In this document: positions 1-11,508 of the stretch, piece by piece
Numbering within the stretch: the first letter of the stretch is position 1
Layout of the letters: each line of letters begins with the position of its first letter
Assembly (NCBI GenBank): GCA_037039925.1
Contig: JAXRKP010000357.1
Span: forward strand, 197,001-261,000
Direction: 5' to 3'
DNA length: 64,000 bases
Source of the DNA: Doris montereyensis
Taxonomy: Eukaryota; Mollusca; Gastropoda; Nudibranchia; Dorididae
Program-made: the position numbers and the translations under genes
The notes under the pieces: model-generated
What the model was told of the DNA's origin: nothing
The model's database searches: none
The model's input: only the letters and a program-made list of their open reading frames with translations

Positions 1-2122
1 AAGGAGGATGAGGCAGAGAGAGACGCTTGTGACGTCCATGTTACGATAGCAGAAGACAGACCCAGTCACAGACTAGTAAAAACTGCTGTCACCGTCACCG
101 CAGTAGAAGGAGAGTGTGGACCAGAGCCCAATTTTAAATTGAATAAGATGAGTAAACTCACTGACACGTATTCCAAACCGGCCCAGCCCGTGCAACGGGC
201 CGCAAAATCTAATTTCCCCCTCTTTTCACCCTTCTGTTGCTCAATCAATTGTATGATAATATGTATGAAACACATATAGAAATAAATTCAAGCTCTTTCA
301 CGTGGTACTTGTTTCGTTTGTATTGTATGAATGTGAAAGAGAAAAGCCAGCAGTGAAAAAGACGACCTCTGCCAAGGTTTTATACCTCTTTTTCTACAAA
401 AAATACAATTCCACCCCCAAATTCCTAGTTCTTGAACTGCTTATTGGAAAGAACGTCCATATTTGATAAGATATACAAAATTCATCTGCGAAACAATGTA
501 ATTTCGTGAACACGAGCAAAAGTTGAAAGGTTATTCATTCTAAGTTCTACCCATGAAATCCTGCAGGCTTATTGGTAAGTATATATCTAGATCTATGTAA
601 AACGCTTTTCCTTTAAACAATAAGAAATTTGACCCCCCCCCCCCCCCCAATTATGACTGAGGCTATGTGTGTCAAAGTCGTCTTGTTGGAGTCTAGTTTT
701 AGGAAAATCTCTTTTTTTATACTGCCTTTTGGGGCATGAAACATAGAAAATAAGATGCTTCAACTATTCATTATTCGGAAAAATGGAATGGCATTCGGGT
801 TGATTGATATGTGAAGGCTGTAATTAGTTTATAATCGACCTATGATCCTCAGGGGTGAAAAGCCGCCGCCATCTTGGAAATTGCTGCTAGCCTGGCTGAA
901 CTACATGACCCATCCATTGTGAGCACATAGGGGCGACGGCATTATTTTGGAACTCTCGGATGCAAGAATAACTTTATTTCAGGTTTATTTCTATATCTGC
1001 AGTCTTTATAACTCACTTAATAATTGGGACAGAGTAAAAAGTTTGGTATGGATTTACTCAGGAAGAAAATATCTATTTAAATTTGTCATGTCCTATGGCA
1101 TATCTTCCAAAAGAAATTTTGGTTCTGAATACCTACACACACACATAATGTTATAATAGCCGCCATACACTATCATAACAACACTACAATACAAAACATA
1201 CTACTGCATAGGTTGAGGCATTAACATCATTTACCATCACAACTGTTTAATGATAACATGAAATGACACCTAAAGAAGGAACAAGCATGCCAAGTTGTCT
1301 TGAAATATAATTATTCCCTTTAAAAGGAAGCCAAATAACTGAGTTTCCCTTTAAATGGTTCTTTGTTTAAATCAACATCACTCTCCCTAAATCTGTTCAT
1401 CGTCACATTTGATCTTTCAGTTTTTGATATGGAAGTAGACCTACAAAGGGTTAGGGATAAGAGACACCAACAGCGAAAGAAAACTTTACAGGCGTCTCAC
1501 TGCTACATCGGTCGACGCTCGAACAGCCCACAACAATATTATTTTGCATCCCTCACTTTCCCCTCCCCATCCCCTTAATCCCCACTGTCATGCCTACTGA
1601 TGTGTCTCATTCATATTATGGTCTAACTGCACTGCTAGCGCAGCAGCAGCGACGAGTTGTTTAGTGTCGTCAGTGCCCCTCATTTTCAGTCTGGTCTAGT
1701 CACCGTAAAGAAGTTACAATGTAGGTTGGTATCAAGACGGGAGTCAGGAGTTAATGTTCATTACATCTGGCCTCGAGATCAGGGTCAGATTTGAATAAAA
1801 CACATCGAAACCTTGTATTTGTTGATATTGAGTAATGGCTCGAGTAGCGTCCAGGCCTACTATGTGCAGATCACAACACCTTGTGCACGTTAAAGATCCC
1901 ATGGCTGTTTCCGGGTAGTCCAGGCAAATTAAAAATACCAAAAACCCAGAGATCAGCTTAGTGTGGATGTGGGTAAAAATCAAATCAAATCAAGCCATAG
2001 GGAATGAAGTATTCAAAACGTGTATCAGGGTTCACAAAAGAAATTTATAAACAATTTATAGAATATGCTGATTCTATTTGATACCATTCCTAAATTCTGG
2101 CTAAATTTGAAAAAATTCTTAC
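1..2122. other. HARS intron 4 / left flank, no further exon recognised
   Basis: This stretch lies downstream of the last visible HARS exon. I looked on the minus strand for the next conserved block of the synthetase (the segment after YDLT, beginning VPFARY) and did not find it, so the following exons should lie left of the window. It holds a C homopolymer near 632-648, a CCGCCATCTTGG motif near 862 and a SINE-like repeat at about 1745-1997, described separately. Confidence 0.6.
1745..1997 (+). repeat. SINE-like interspersed repeat, copy 1
   Basis: The segment contains GTGCAGATCACAACACCTTG followed by an AAAGATCCC block and ends with ATCAAATCAAATCAA. The same order of blocks occurs at 49370-49590 (same strand) and, reversed, at 21483-21700. 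Three dispersed copies with a shared 3' end and an A-rich tail suggest a SINE or the 3' end of a LINE. No tRNA-like head is evident in this copy. Confidence 0.6.
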
Positions 2123-2218
2123 TGTCAAGTCATATCTTAGAGACAGCAGCTCTCCACCTTGATCTGCAAGATCATAGATCAATTTAGAGTCCTCTCCATA
2201 TTTTCCAGTCAGAGTTTC
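2123..2218 (-). CDS. HARS: HARS exon 4
   Basis: 96 bases, phase 0 at both ends (acceptor CTTTCTCAG, donor ACA|GTAAGA). It encodes [20 protein letters not shown] then [12 protein letters not shown], one of the best conserved parts of the HARS catalytic domain. No indel is seen here. Confidence 0.93.
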
Positions 2219-5200
2219 CTGAGAAAGAGTTTGAAAATAACACTTAACAACAAAGTTCTACATGTTGCATATGACAGTGTGTGTCATATCTGAAGAGCAC
2301 TGAAAGAACAGTTAAATTTATCTTCATTTCAATAAAGATGGATAACCCTACTTGAATTACAATCCATAAACATCGAAAAGAAACTGAAAAACTTCCAATT
2401 TATGGGTTCATATATAAGCTGAGCTCAAAAGAGAACATTGTCTGCATCCGTCATGCTCCCAGGTCTAAGAGTAAAGATATACATGTGTATGTGGTACACC
2501 TCTAACTGATTTGTGTACAGAGCCCTATTCAATAATTGAAAGTGTAGTGCAATGCAATCTGTAAGTGCTTGCCTATTGTGTGTCATCATGTTGTCTGCAG
2601 CATGTCAAGCAAGTGAAAGATAACCGAATAACGTTTTTTCTCCAAATTTCCCATTTTTCTTCTTCATGCATTTGGTGATTCAACGTCCTTGCAGTTGTTT
2701 ACAGGTGATTAAGCAACTTAAAAGTTACGATTCAGTTCCAAAGTCTGCAATCTAACAACTCTGTTGCCATGTTTACTATTAAATATCTAACATCTCCTTT
2801 TTTTATTTTCAATGATGTTTATTGTGGTAATACTTCAGCTTGTCCCTTTGTCTCCCCAGACAAGTTGTAAGTTTCATTTTACGCTTCACACAGAATATAA
2901 AGCAAATTAAACTATTGGCTGACGGTCACTATCACAAAATGTAAAGGTATCTTTCAGCCCAAAAGTAGTTTGATATTCTCTCATTCACCTTGAGCTCAAA
3001 TACAGGTGTATCGATTGTCTGTGCACCATGTCGTTGAAACATTCTACAATTTTAAGGAATACTCCTTCACGGATGGCCATTTGTTCAGGGGTGAAATCCC
3101 TTGTACCCTGCAAAGAAGATAGAATTCTTAAAATGTAAATTGCATGTGACAAGGCAATGAAAGACATTTCCATGAAAAAAACCCCACTATAGTGGACATA
3201 ATAGTAAATGGCACTCATATAGCGCTTTGGGGGGGGGGGGGGGGGAGATGATTTTTTTGCCTTTGAATTAAGGTTTTTTATTTTAGTATATATAAAAGTA
3301 ACTGACAAAATATAGTTATCTTATATCATTGAAAAGTTTGTAGTGTCCTTGGTTGCCAAGGAAACGGCCGCCATCTTGGATTTGACCTAATTTTCAAAAT
3401 CTATATCCTCTCATAGTTATTAATAAAATCACTAAAAACCTGCACAGATCGTTTTTTCCATTCAATATAATGTAAAAAGTGACGTCTGCTTTTTTTATAG
3501 ATATTTTGGATATGGGTGTTTTTTTAATGAATTTTTTTTTTTATAACATTTGCAAAAATTACATTTTTATTACAAAAAAAATAAATTTTGCCTTTGAGTT
3601 AGGGTTTTTGATTTTAGTATATATAAAAGTAACTGTCAAAATATAGTCATCCTATATCGTTGAAAAGTTTGTAGTGTCCTTGGTTGCCAAGGAAACGGCC
3701 GTCATCTTGGATTTGACCCAATTTTCAAAATCTATATCCTCTCATAGTTATGAATAAAATCACTAAAAACCTGCGCAGATCGTTTTTCCCATTCAATATA
3801 ATGTAAAGAGTGACGTCGGCTTTTTTTTATAGATATTTTGGATATGTTTTTTTAATAATTTTTTTAAAAATAACATATATGCAAAAATTACATTTTTATT
3901 ACAAAAAAAAAAAGTTTACAAGACATTTTTTAAAAACTGATGTCATTCTATGAACATTGACAAGAGGAACCTGTGTGCCAAACATTATACAAATCAGTCG
4001 GTAAATGACGGAGGAGATAGAAATTTAATGGGAAAAAACTTTCGAGAAAAATGCAAAGAAAGAAATCAAAAGAAAATAACACAAAAAAGACACTTCAGAC
4101 GGGTTGCCCTTCTTGTAGCATCCCCTTTACTCTTTAGGCAGTCTCTGGCAGTGTTACTCATGTAAAGAGGATTGTACATCTAGGTTTAGATGTATACATA
4201 ATGACCGTTTTTTTTGTTTTATTTCTTTATTCCTACACTTGCGCGTGTTTACAAATTCATCGCCAGTATACGACCTTGGACTCTTACATCACTCAACGTG
4301 AGGCCTAGTACGGGTTTTCAGTGCCATCTTCTCAGTCAGTGGTAGGGTAATTTACATCAAAATTTTGACTGTTTTTACTTACCCTCGCCTACGAAATATT
4401 GTGTAACAAATCAATTATATGTCATATGGACATTTTTTTACCATAAACTTGTAGATAAATGATCGTTCTACCTAACTATATAAAGAACAAAAAATCAACA
4501 TTTTGGTCTCAAACTCGCCAATCCAGGTAGCCCCCCCCCCCCCCCCCCCCCCCCCCCGATCAAAACACAAAACAAAACAATTAAAGACAATCCCATGGAA
4601 AATTTAAATCTTTACCTTTGGTGCCTTGAGAACAAACTTCTTGGGCCCTTCATCTCCACCAAGCTGTTTTTTTCAACTCTAAAAGTTTATTGACTTCTAC
4701 AGTGATCTAAAGAGTGAAGAAAACAAATCACATAGAGTTTGAAAACCTAAATGTATAGAAATATTGTATTTCTGTTCGTGTTCATTAATCTGCAAAAGGC
4801 CTATTGGCCTTTCCCACAGATGATTCAGTTACAAGTTTGAAAAGAATTTTATAAAATAATGTCAACACAATATATTATTCACACATCATCAAATATATAC
4901 TATAATGTCAGCTCAGAATTATAATGTAGTCCTAACTACACATTTGATGATTTTGGAATCACCATCAGTACCAGGTTCACAGTCATCAATTGTCCTGTCT
5001 TACAACCATTGTAACCAGATCCTGTCTATGTTTGTCACAAATTCACTTGCATTTGTCCCAACATCAGATTTCTTTCCAACAGAGAAGGTTAGAGTTTGTT
5101 GGGGTTTTTTTTGTTTGTTTGTTGTTTTTTTTTGGGGGGGAGGGGGGAGTGTGTGTGTGTCTTAAAATGAGATTTTTGGGTAGATAGGACAATATCTTTC

Positions 5201-7570
5201 TGAGCTGATGATATATGTACATGTGTGTATCTATCGCTGCATATTTAAATGCAGCTTTGTCTGAAGTTGGTATTAAAATACAGCAAACATAAGACAAATT
5301 ACAATAAATGAACTAGATCATCATTATGCACTGTTTTGTTTGGTGGTTAAATGGTTGAAGAAAAGTATATCCAAATTCAGATTGGTCAATAAGTTTCACT
5401 CCTGATAGACAAGTAATTTCATCTTATTAATCAAAAGAAAACAGGACCTTGTATTCAACATCCATCCATAAAATACAGATTGATGAAGGTGCTGGATTTT
5501 TTTCCTATGAAAGAGAGGTACATGCTAATCCAATATATATCGAATTTATTAATTTCCGCTAGACCCAAAATCATGTAATCAAAACTGTCTAAGTTGAGAA
5601 AAACAATTTGAATGAGATTTTGAGTTTACCAAAATGTCGACATTTCCAAAAAGAATGACATATTATGAATAAAACCAACAAATTAATTTTAATTTTAAAG
5701 GTAAAATTTTGACAGGCCAATATTAAAGAGATTTTCATCAAGGAACTTCAGTATGGGAAGAAATGTAATACACCTATAATAAGCTGGCTTACATGGTGCC
5801 TGTGAGAAGATGACCCTTTAAACAATATTATAAGTATACATTAGAAAAGACAAACGAATTGACGCAAGATTTACCTGAGAAGAGAAATAACGTGACAAGC
5901 AAAAGGAAGAAGAGGGCCATAATTTTAACAATTTGCAATGAAACGGGCGAAGACGGAATATCGATGGAAAAGGCATCTGATTTGTTCCAGTCTGTCAGAA
6001 GCTCAAAACAGGAAAACTTATGATGGTGAAACACAGAATTTTCTCTAGAAGCAAAGAAGTGTATTTCTCAGCAAATCTGGTTGGAAAGACAAAAAGACAC
6101 TGCAGAAAATTTTGGAACAGATCACTTGCCTAGTCCAGGGCTAAAAAGTCTCTTAACAAAAAAATCTTTTAATGGGAATATATAAATTAATTATCTCAAT
6201 TTAAACATATCATTTCCTAGGCGCAGGTAAAGATGATGTCTAATCAATACACTCAAACTTTGCTATACCAACTGTTGTGCAAATGGTAATTAAGCGTTAG
6301 AACGAAAACACCCATGTTACAAGGGAGATAAATCGATGTCGATGTAAAGCACACATCAGCATCTGCAAGAACTGGGGAAACTCTGTCTGACAATACAATA
6401 ATATAGGCCCACTATGTGTGAAAAGGCTATGTAGTATATATGTACAATGTAGTAGTAGCAACAGTAGTAGAAGAAGAAGAAGAAAAAGAAGTAGTAGTAG
6501 TAGTGTCATATTTCCATGGGATCAGAAGAATTACCATAGCCGGACACGCACCAAGGGACATGATGAAGAGGGCTTTATTTTTAAAAGGTGACATGAATGT
6601 GGCACTCCTTAAGAATTGATGTCCAGTTTGACCCGGAAGTGAATGCAACTGAATAAGGTGGCCAAGTGGTTTTTAATTTAATGCCAAAAGGAATCAACTA
6701 TCAGATATTAAAAATATTCTTATTGAGTGCAACATAAATCTTAGGACATTTATTCAGGTGAGACCCCCCCCCCACCCACCCTTATTTTCTCTTCATTTCC
6801 ACTAAAAATATGAAGTGGGTTTATATTGTACTGCCAAATTGGAACATGGGTCGGAATGGGTCGGAAGCTTGCTTCATGTATCGCAGAGCTCAAGCAGGAA
6901 ACGCTACTCGATTTGTCATCCGTAATTGGCAATATACATCTGATACTAATGACGAATAGCATCTTTTTTCTTGGGTACATGATCTTCAATCAAATCTAGA
7001 TGATAAAAATTGATATATATAGAAAGAATCTATAGAGAAGTAAAAAATAAGCTAGCCTAAATCTAAGATCGAGGTAAATCCTTTTAAACTTCAAAACCCC
7101 TAAGCCCAATGTAGATTTTTAGATAAAAAGAGTTTGTTATAAATTTGTAGGCCTAGATCCGTCATATATCGAACTCATTCGAAGAAGACTAGGCTAATAT
7201 CTTATCGGGTTTTTTGGGGCAATAATATGGCTAACAAAGCGACTATTTACCAGTAATGACGAGTACCTGAGAGCGAAAATAATGCTATTCGTCGTTAGTA
7301 TCGGATATATTGCCAATTATAGATGATAAATCGAGTAGTATTTCCGTGCTCGTCAAGACTCGAGTACGTTCTCGCGGTAAGCGTGTCATTTCTTTGGTCT
7401 CATCGTCATTCATTGTTTGCCGACCTGACTGCTACACCTGAATCTATCTTTAAAAATGTCTGCCAACCTTGCCGTAGGCTCAACGTTCGACTCCTTTCAA
7501 GAACTCTTAATAAAAACAAACTGAAGAAACTGGAATCTAGTGGAGAAAGAACAATATGTTCTTTACGTGA

Positions 7571-7667
<97 letters not shown>

Positions 7668-8003
7668 CATAATATAAATATATTTATATAGATATAGATA
7701 TAGATATATTATATTAGATCAAATCAGACACGCCACATGACCTAATGTTGAATTGTAACACAAACCCTAAGAAAGAAAGAAAGGGAGAGAGAAACATGAC
7801 ATAGTATTAGTTAAGTTATTACTACAACTAGAATTAGAATGAATAATAGTAGTCTGTACGTGTAAGTATGATGTGTTGGTTGCTAGTTGGTTGCATTAGT
7901 TTATTACCTTCTCTTTTTCAGCCTTTTCCGCTTTCAGTTTTCGAACAATTTCTCCTTGAATCTTTATTTTTTCCTCAAGACCACCTTCCTTACAGTCTGC
8001 CAT
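2123..8003 (-). CDS. HARS: Histidyl-tRNA synthetase, 5' half of gene (exons 1-4)
   Basis: Class II aminoacyl-tRNA synthetase that charges tRNA-His. Four minus-strand exons at 7908-8003, 4616-4706, 2989-3107 and 2123-2218 join in phase 0 and cover about 134 residues of an expected ~500. The order matches animal HARS: an N-terminal WHEP helix-turn-helix ([16 protein letters not shown], then [14 protein letters not shown]), the linker FVLKAPK, the catalytic-domain entry [17 protein letters not shown], the class II motif 1 region IDTPVFELK, and [19 protein letters not shown] leading to LRYDLT. The start is the ATG at 8003, which opens directly into the WHEP sequence. Exons 2 and 3 each differ by one base from the expected length within an A/T homopolymer, which breaks the frame as written. 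The C-terminal exons are outside the window. Identification is by recalled family sequence. Confidence 0.93.
2989..3107 (-). CDS. HARS: HARS exon 3, one base too short
   Basis: Acceptor TTCTTTGCAG, donor AAG|GTGAAT. The first part reads [20 protein letters not shown] then VECF. After TTCAA the frame must shift by one to read [15 protein letters not shown], which is the conserved continuation. The exon has 119 bases where 40 codons (120) are expected. The lost base is one A of a codon AAA (Lys), at about 3036-3038. Confidence 0.9.
3255..3916. repeat. 331-bp direct tandem duplication in HARS intron 2
   Basis: Two adjacent units (about 3255-3585 and 3586-3916) start with TTTTGCCTTTGA and run in parallel through AGTATATATAAAAGTAACTG, CTTGGTTGCCAAGGAAACGG and CCATCTTGGATTTGACC to a poly-A stretch. 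They differ by scattered substitutions and homopolymer lengths. A poly-G run (3229-3245) abuts the left edge. Confidence 0.9.
4530..4557. repeat. Poly-C homopolymer
   Basis: An uninterrupted run of about 28 C lies in HARS intron 2. Shorter C or G runs occur at 632-648, 3229-3245 and 28698-28713. Confidence 0.9.
4616..4706 (-). CDS. HARS: HARS exon 2, one base too long
   Basis: The acceptor follows a strong pyrimidine tract (TTCTTCACTCTTTAG) and the donor is AAG|GTAAAG. It encodes [17 protein letters not shown], then [13 protein letters not shown], which needs 90 bases, but 91 are present. The excess falls in a run of seven A (minus strand, about 4667-4673), where six would keep the WHEP helix in frame with KQLGGDEG. 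Confidence 0.9.
6885..7356. mobile_element. Fold-back / MITE-like element with ~70-bp inverted arms
   Basis: The left arm (6885-6963) and the right arm (7280-7356) are reverse complements with roughly ten mismatches over about 66 aligned bases. Both contain TACTCGATTT and AATTGGCAATATA, and end in GACGAATAGCAT on the left. About 315 bp separate them. No transposase frame lies inside, so this is a non-autonomous inverted-repeat element within HARS intron 1. Target-site duplications are not clear. Confidence 0.7.
7584..7653. repeat. (GA)n microsatellite
   Basis: About 35 GA units follow a GAAA-rich lead-in. The RERERE open frame over it is an artefact of the repeat. Confidence 0.95.
7908..8003 (-). 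CDS. HARS: HARS exon 1 (start codon and WHEP domain)
   Basis: 32 codons from ATG (minus strand, 8003-8001) to a phase 0 donor AAG|GTAATA. It begins [20 protein letters not shown] and ends KAEKAEKEK, a charged amphipathic helix typical of WHEP domains. The intron that follows is about 3.2 kb. Confidence 0.9.
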
Positions 8004-8007
8004 CTTA
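8000..8007 (-). promoter_or_regulatory. YY1-like AAGATGGC overlapping the HARS start codon
   Basis: The minus strand reads ATAAGATGGCAGACT across the initiator ATG. AAGATGGC is the core of the YY1 motif, often found at or just after the transcription start of animal housekeeping genes. Its position is seen in the sequence; a role in transcription is inference. Confidence 0.35.
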
Positions 8008-8009
8008 TA

Positions 8010-8955
8010 GATCTAACAAGAGATAAAAGCAGCAGAAATCCAAATAAAGTATGTGATGTAGGCCTATAACTATAATACTAAATCTGTATCTAAATTCTAC
8101 CTAGGACTTGAATGTTGAGTGCTGACTGCCGTGTTGTCTCAGAAGCCGACGAGGCTACTGCTGTACTGCGACTACACGTTTGCCAAAATAGCACCCGGAA
8201 CAACAAAGAAACAAAAGGTTTGCCAATATTTTATTACCATGCCATACGATTTCAGAGACAGCTGAGAGGATAAATACAAACTTACAAAGTACAAAATGCT
8301 TTAATTCTGATATGACCAAAGAGTAGTTTCAATAGAATGTTTTTACGACTTAATTCTAGTTTTCAACAATTTCGCTTTCAATATGGCAGCCTCCTAGTCC
8401 TATTCCTAAATGAACATGTCTCGCTGGCAACCATTATCATTATAATGATGATGACAATCTGGAACTAGATGACTAGAAGCAAGGCCACCTTGGTGTCTAT
8501 TAGAGACGGCCTTGCTAGAAGTCGTACCCATCTGTTATGGCATTTATCCCATGTCAAAACTCGTGGTATTAAGCCATTTTGACTGAATAGTTTCATAACT
8601 TGCTACAGTTGAGTTATATTAATACATTGTTTTAGAATCTAGATTTAGAATTTAGAGCTTTACTTACTTTTCTAGTATTTATCTTCTTCTCGGGTCGAGT
8701 AAGATATATCTACTCTAGAGTTGAGTATTTCTGGCTCTAGCTAGAACTAGATCTAGAATCTATATTCTTTCCTCTCTAGAGAGGCGGGTCCTGAACGTCA
8801 GTTTTTTAAGTTTACAGAGAGACAATTTTAAGCTTCATAAATCATGAAATGAGTTCAGCATGACGAAATTGAGACAAAAAATTGTGAAAGTCATTTTAGA
8901 AATTTTGTCCTTTTTTTCTTTGTTTCTGTGACGGCCAAAATATCTACTTTGAATT
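8010..8955. other. Intergenic DNA upstream of HARS, TCTAGA-rich
   Basis: I find no coding exon. Between about 8630 and 8785 there is unusual density of CTAGA, AGATCTAG and TCTAGA words, the same words that dominate 20838-21052. The HARS promoter is expected near 8005-8200, where CpG content is slightly higher. Confidence 0.5.
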
Positions 8956-8959
8956 GTTC

Positions 8960-9302
8960 CATTTCTTCAGCCATTTGTTGCCCTAACATTCCATGTTCCA
9001 AAAATCAGTCGTGTTCGTTTCCATGGGTGTCTGCTTAAGTTCAATCTGGATATGTGGTATCTTTGTTTCTCTGAATGGGATGGTTTTGGGTAAGCAGGTG
9101 ATGAACCCACTGTACACAAGGTAGGTGGTGGGATGCCAAGACTAGCCTGCAAGGCAGCAGGTTGTGATTTTCTTTTGGGGATAATTCCCCTAGCCTTTAG
9201 TCACCCAAGACCCACCTGCAAAGCAGCAGGAGATTCATGGAAGACGGGGCCACCTAGTCCCTGTACAGGCACAAGCACCTTCCCACTGCTCGGCAGCCAC
9301 TT
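8960..9302 (-). mobile_element. LINE 5' fragment (family A), minus strand
   Basis: On the minus strand this matches the 5' end of the LINE at 37122-39997. It contains the repeated block with CTGCTGCCTTGCAGG and CTAAAGGCTAGGG, then a peptide RLIFGTWNVRATNG, which is the first motif of the apurinic-type endonuclease domain. It stops soon after, so only the 5' leader and the beginning of the endonuclease remain. Confidence 0.8.
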
Positions 9303-10138
9303 ATTGTTTCGAAAAATTTGCTTGTATTTTTAGGTCACTGTGTTTTTGTTATTGAAAATCCATATACACATAGATCTAGATCTATAATACTAATAATTGT
9401 AAATTTGGGACTTCAATCCTTTTTGAAGTATCTGATTTCAAATTTTGTGTGTTGAAGCTTTTTTTATGCTGCAGTGTTACAGTAGGCCTACTCTCCGCCA
9501 AAATGGGTCCACAGGTGACAAAAAAATCATGCATTTTGGCGAAGGTACATTTTGACAGAGTGAAGGACCATAACCCACTACATGTATTTACAATAACTTG
9601 TCATTCTTGGTTAGACATAAACTGTTTCCTTTTTGTCAGTTGTTTGTAATTGTTTGGGTTTTGTTTGTTGTTATTTGGTTTGAGGATAAGACCCAATTAT
9701 AGGGCTATCCTCTTCTCATAGATTGTTCATTCTTCTCTCTCATGACTATAGGAGGGGATGGGATGGTGGAGACATTCGGCAACTTGGAAGAATATGTTTT
9801 CATTTGTTGACCATGCATGTCATAAAAGTGACACAAGACCTTTCTCAGATTTCCTGACCGTGAGAGAGAGCCGATTAGAGTGTCTGTCTGACACTGACAG
9901 ACTATCGTCGACGGCCGAGTTTGGGAGGGAACAGGCAGGGTGACAAGAGCAGAGACAGCCAAGACTAGGCATTGTCATGCGCACATGGGCACATATTTAA
10001 CACAGATCTAGATGCCACGTACACGTGCATGGCAGATTTTGTTGCTGGGACGAGGCAAAACGACATAATTATCGAGTTTATTTTTCACATGAATTCTCTT
10101 TAAATGCAACCAATTGAAGACATACTTGCGAAAACATG

Positions 10139-10545
10139 TTGCATTTTGGTGAAGTCAAGCCAGTTGTTGTTGCATTTTGAGGGGGCATATAAATCTTGTT
10201 TTAACATGGTAGGCTACATGTTAGTAATATAATATATAAAGTATTGTATTTTATGAGTCTCTGTACATATAGTCCAAAGTTCAAGGGGATAGTTAGCGTT
10301 GTAAAATTTGGTGACATGAAAACATTTTATATATTGTGACGAATTGTGCATTTTAGCGAAGTCAAGCCAGTTATTGCATTTTGAGGGGGCATATAAATCT
10401 TGTTTTAACATGGTAGGCTACATGATATATAGTATTATATTTTATGAGTCTCTGTACATATATAGTCCAAAGTTCAAGGAGGTGATTAGCGTTGTAAAAT
10501 TCGGTGACATGAAAACATTGTGTATTACAAAGAATCATGCACTTT
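10139..10545 (+). repeat. ~200-bp tandem duplication
   Basis: Two adjacent units each run GAAGTCAAGCCAGTT, TTTTGAGGGGGCATATAAAT, ACATGGTAGGCTACATG, TTTTATGAGTCTCTGTACAT, AGTCCAAAGTTCAAGG and GGTGACATGAAAACATT. Partial relatives lie at 10730-10755 and 11168-11250. A related GCATTTTGGCGAAGG occurs at 9530. The source is unknown; there is no coding potential. Confidence 0.85.
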
Positions 10546-10624
10546 TGGCACTGTGCAATTTGGCAGAGACTACTGCATATATGCAGTAGTCTCTGCCGAA
10601 TTGCACGGCGCCAAATTGCATAAA
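10535..10624. repeat. Long hairpin with a 36-bp perfect palindromic core
   Basis: Positions 10562-10597 are a perfect palindrome centred between 10579 and 10580; each arm reads GGCAGAGACTACTGCATA. The pairing continues outward with a few mismatches (GTGCAATT facing AATTGCAC, then GGCACTG facing CGGCGCC) to arms of about 42 bases. It sits at the end of the adjacent 200-bp tandem unit. Confidence 0.92.
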
Positions 10625-11508
10625 TTATTTCACAGTAAGTTAAACATCTTATATGTGTGTTTAATGTATACATTGTAATAACACATTACATGAAGAATGC
10701 AGATCTGTGATTTGAAAATGGCTTGAACATATAGATCTAGTCCAAAGTTCAAGCTGTATATTTTTTTATAAAATCATTTCTTGCTATGTTATGTGTAGTA
10801 TAAATAAGAAAATATGTCAGGTTTGAGCTCAATGACATGACATTTTGATATTTGACACTGCGTCAATAGAATTTTTGTTCTGTGCCCAGTTGGAGAAGCA
10901 CAGAGTAGCCTCAAGCATGCTATGATGAAGAAGGTGGAGACTGGCATGCATGTAGGTAGACTAGAGCAGAGCTACATGGTAATCTTGCATGGAACATGCT
11001 CAGTGTAGCCTTTAAAATATAATGAGTAGTAAAATTGTGCTGTTTTAACATGAAGAAAGAGAAAACAAGATAACACTTTATATGCCTCCAGCAGGACTTG
11101 CTTCCTTAATTATTTATGCTAGTGGGATTTTTCCCCATTGAGTTCCACTTTATGTTGTATGTATAATATAACATGGTAGGCTACATGTAGTAATACATAT
11201 ATATAGTATTACATTTTATGAGTCTCTACATATAGTCCAGAGTTCAAGCTCTGTGTTTTTTTTTACAAAATCGTTTTTAATACTAATTAATAGTGATATA
11301 AATTATTTGAGGATAATCTTAAAATATATTTATTTGTCTCTCTTGTTTCAGATAGTGTGTGTGTATGATGTACTTGAGAGAATCGATCTTGTCCAATGGA
11401 CATGGCATTTAATCCAGCAGTCAGGTCAAATGCTCTACTGAACTTCCTTTTCTTTGTTTAGTTCCAAGGGAAAAATTACACTTACTTTAAGTTTCTTGTG
11501 TAAAAAAA

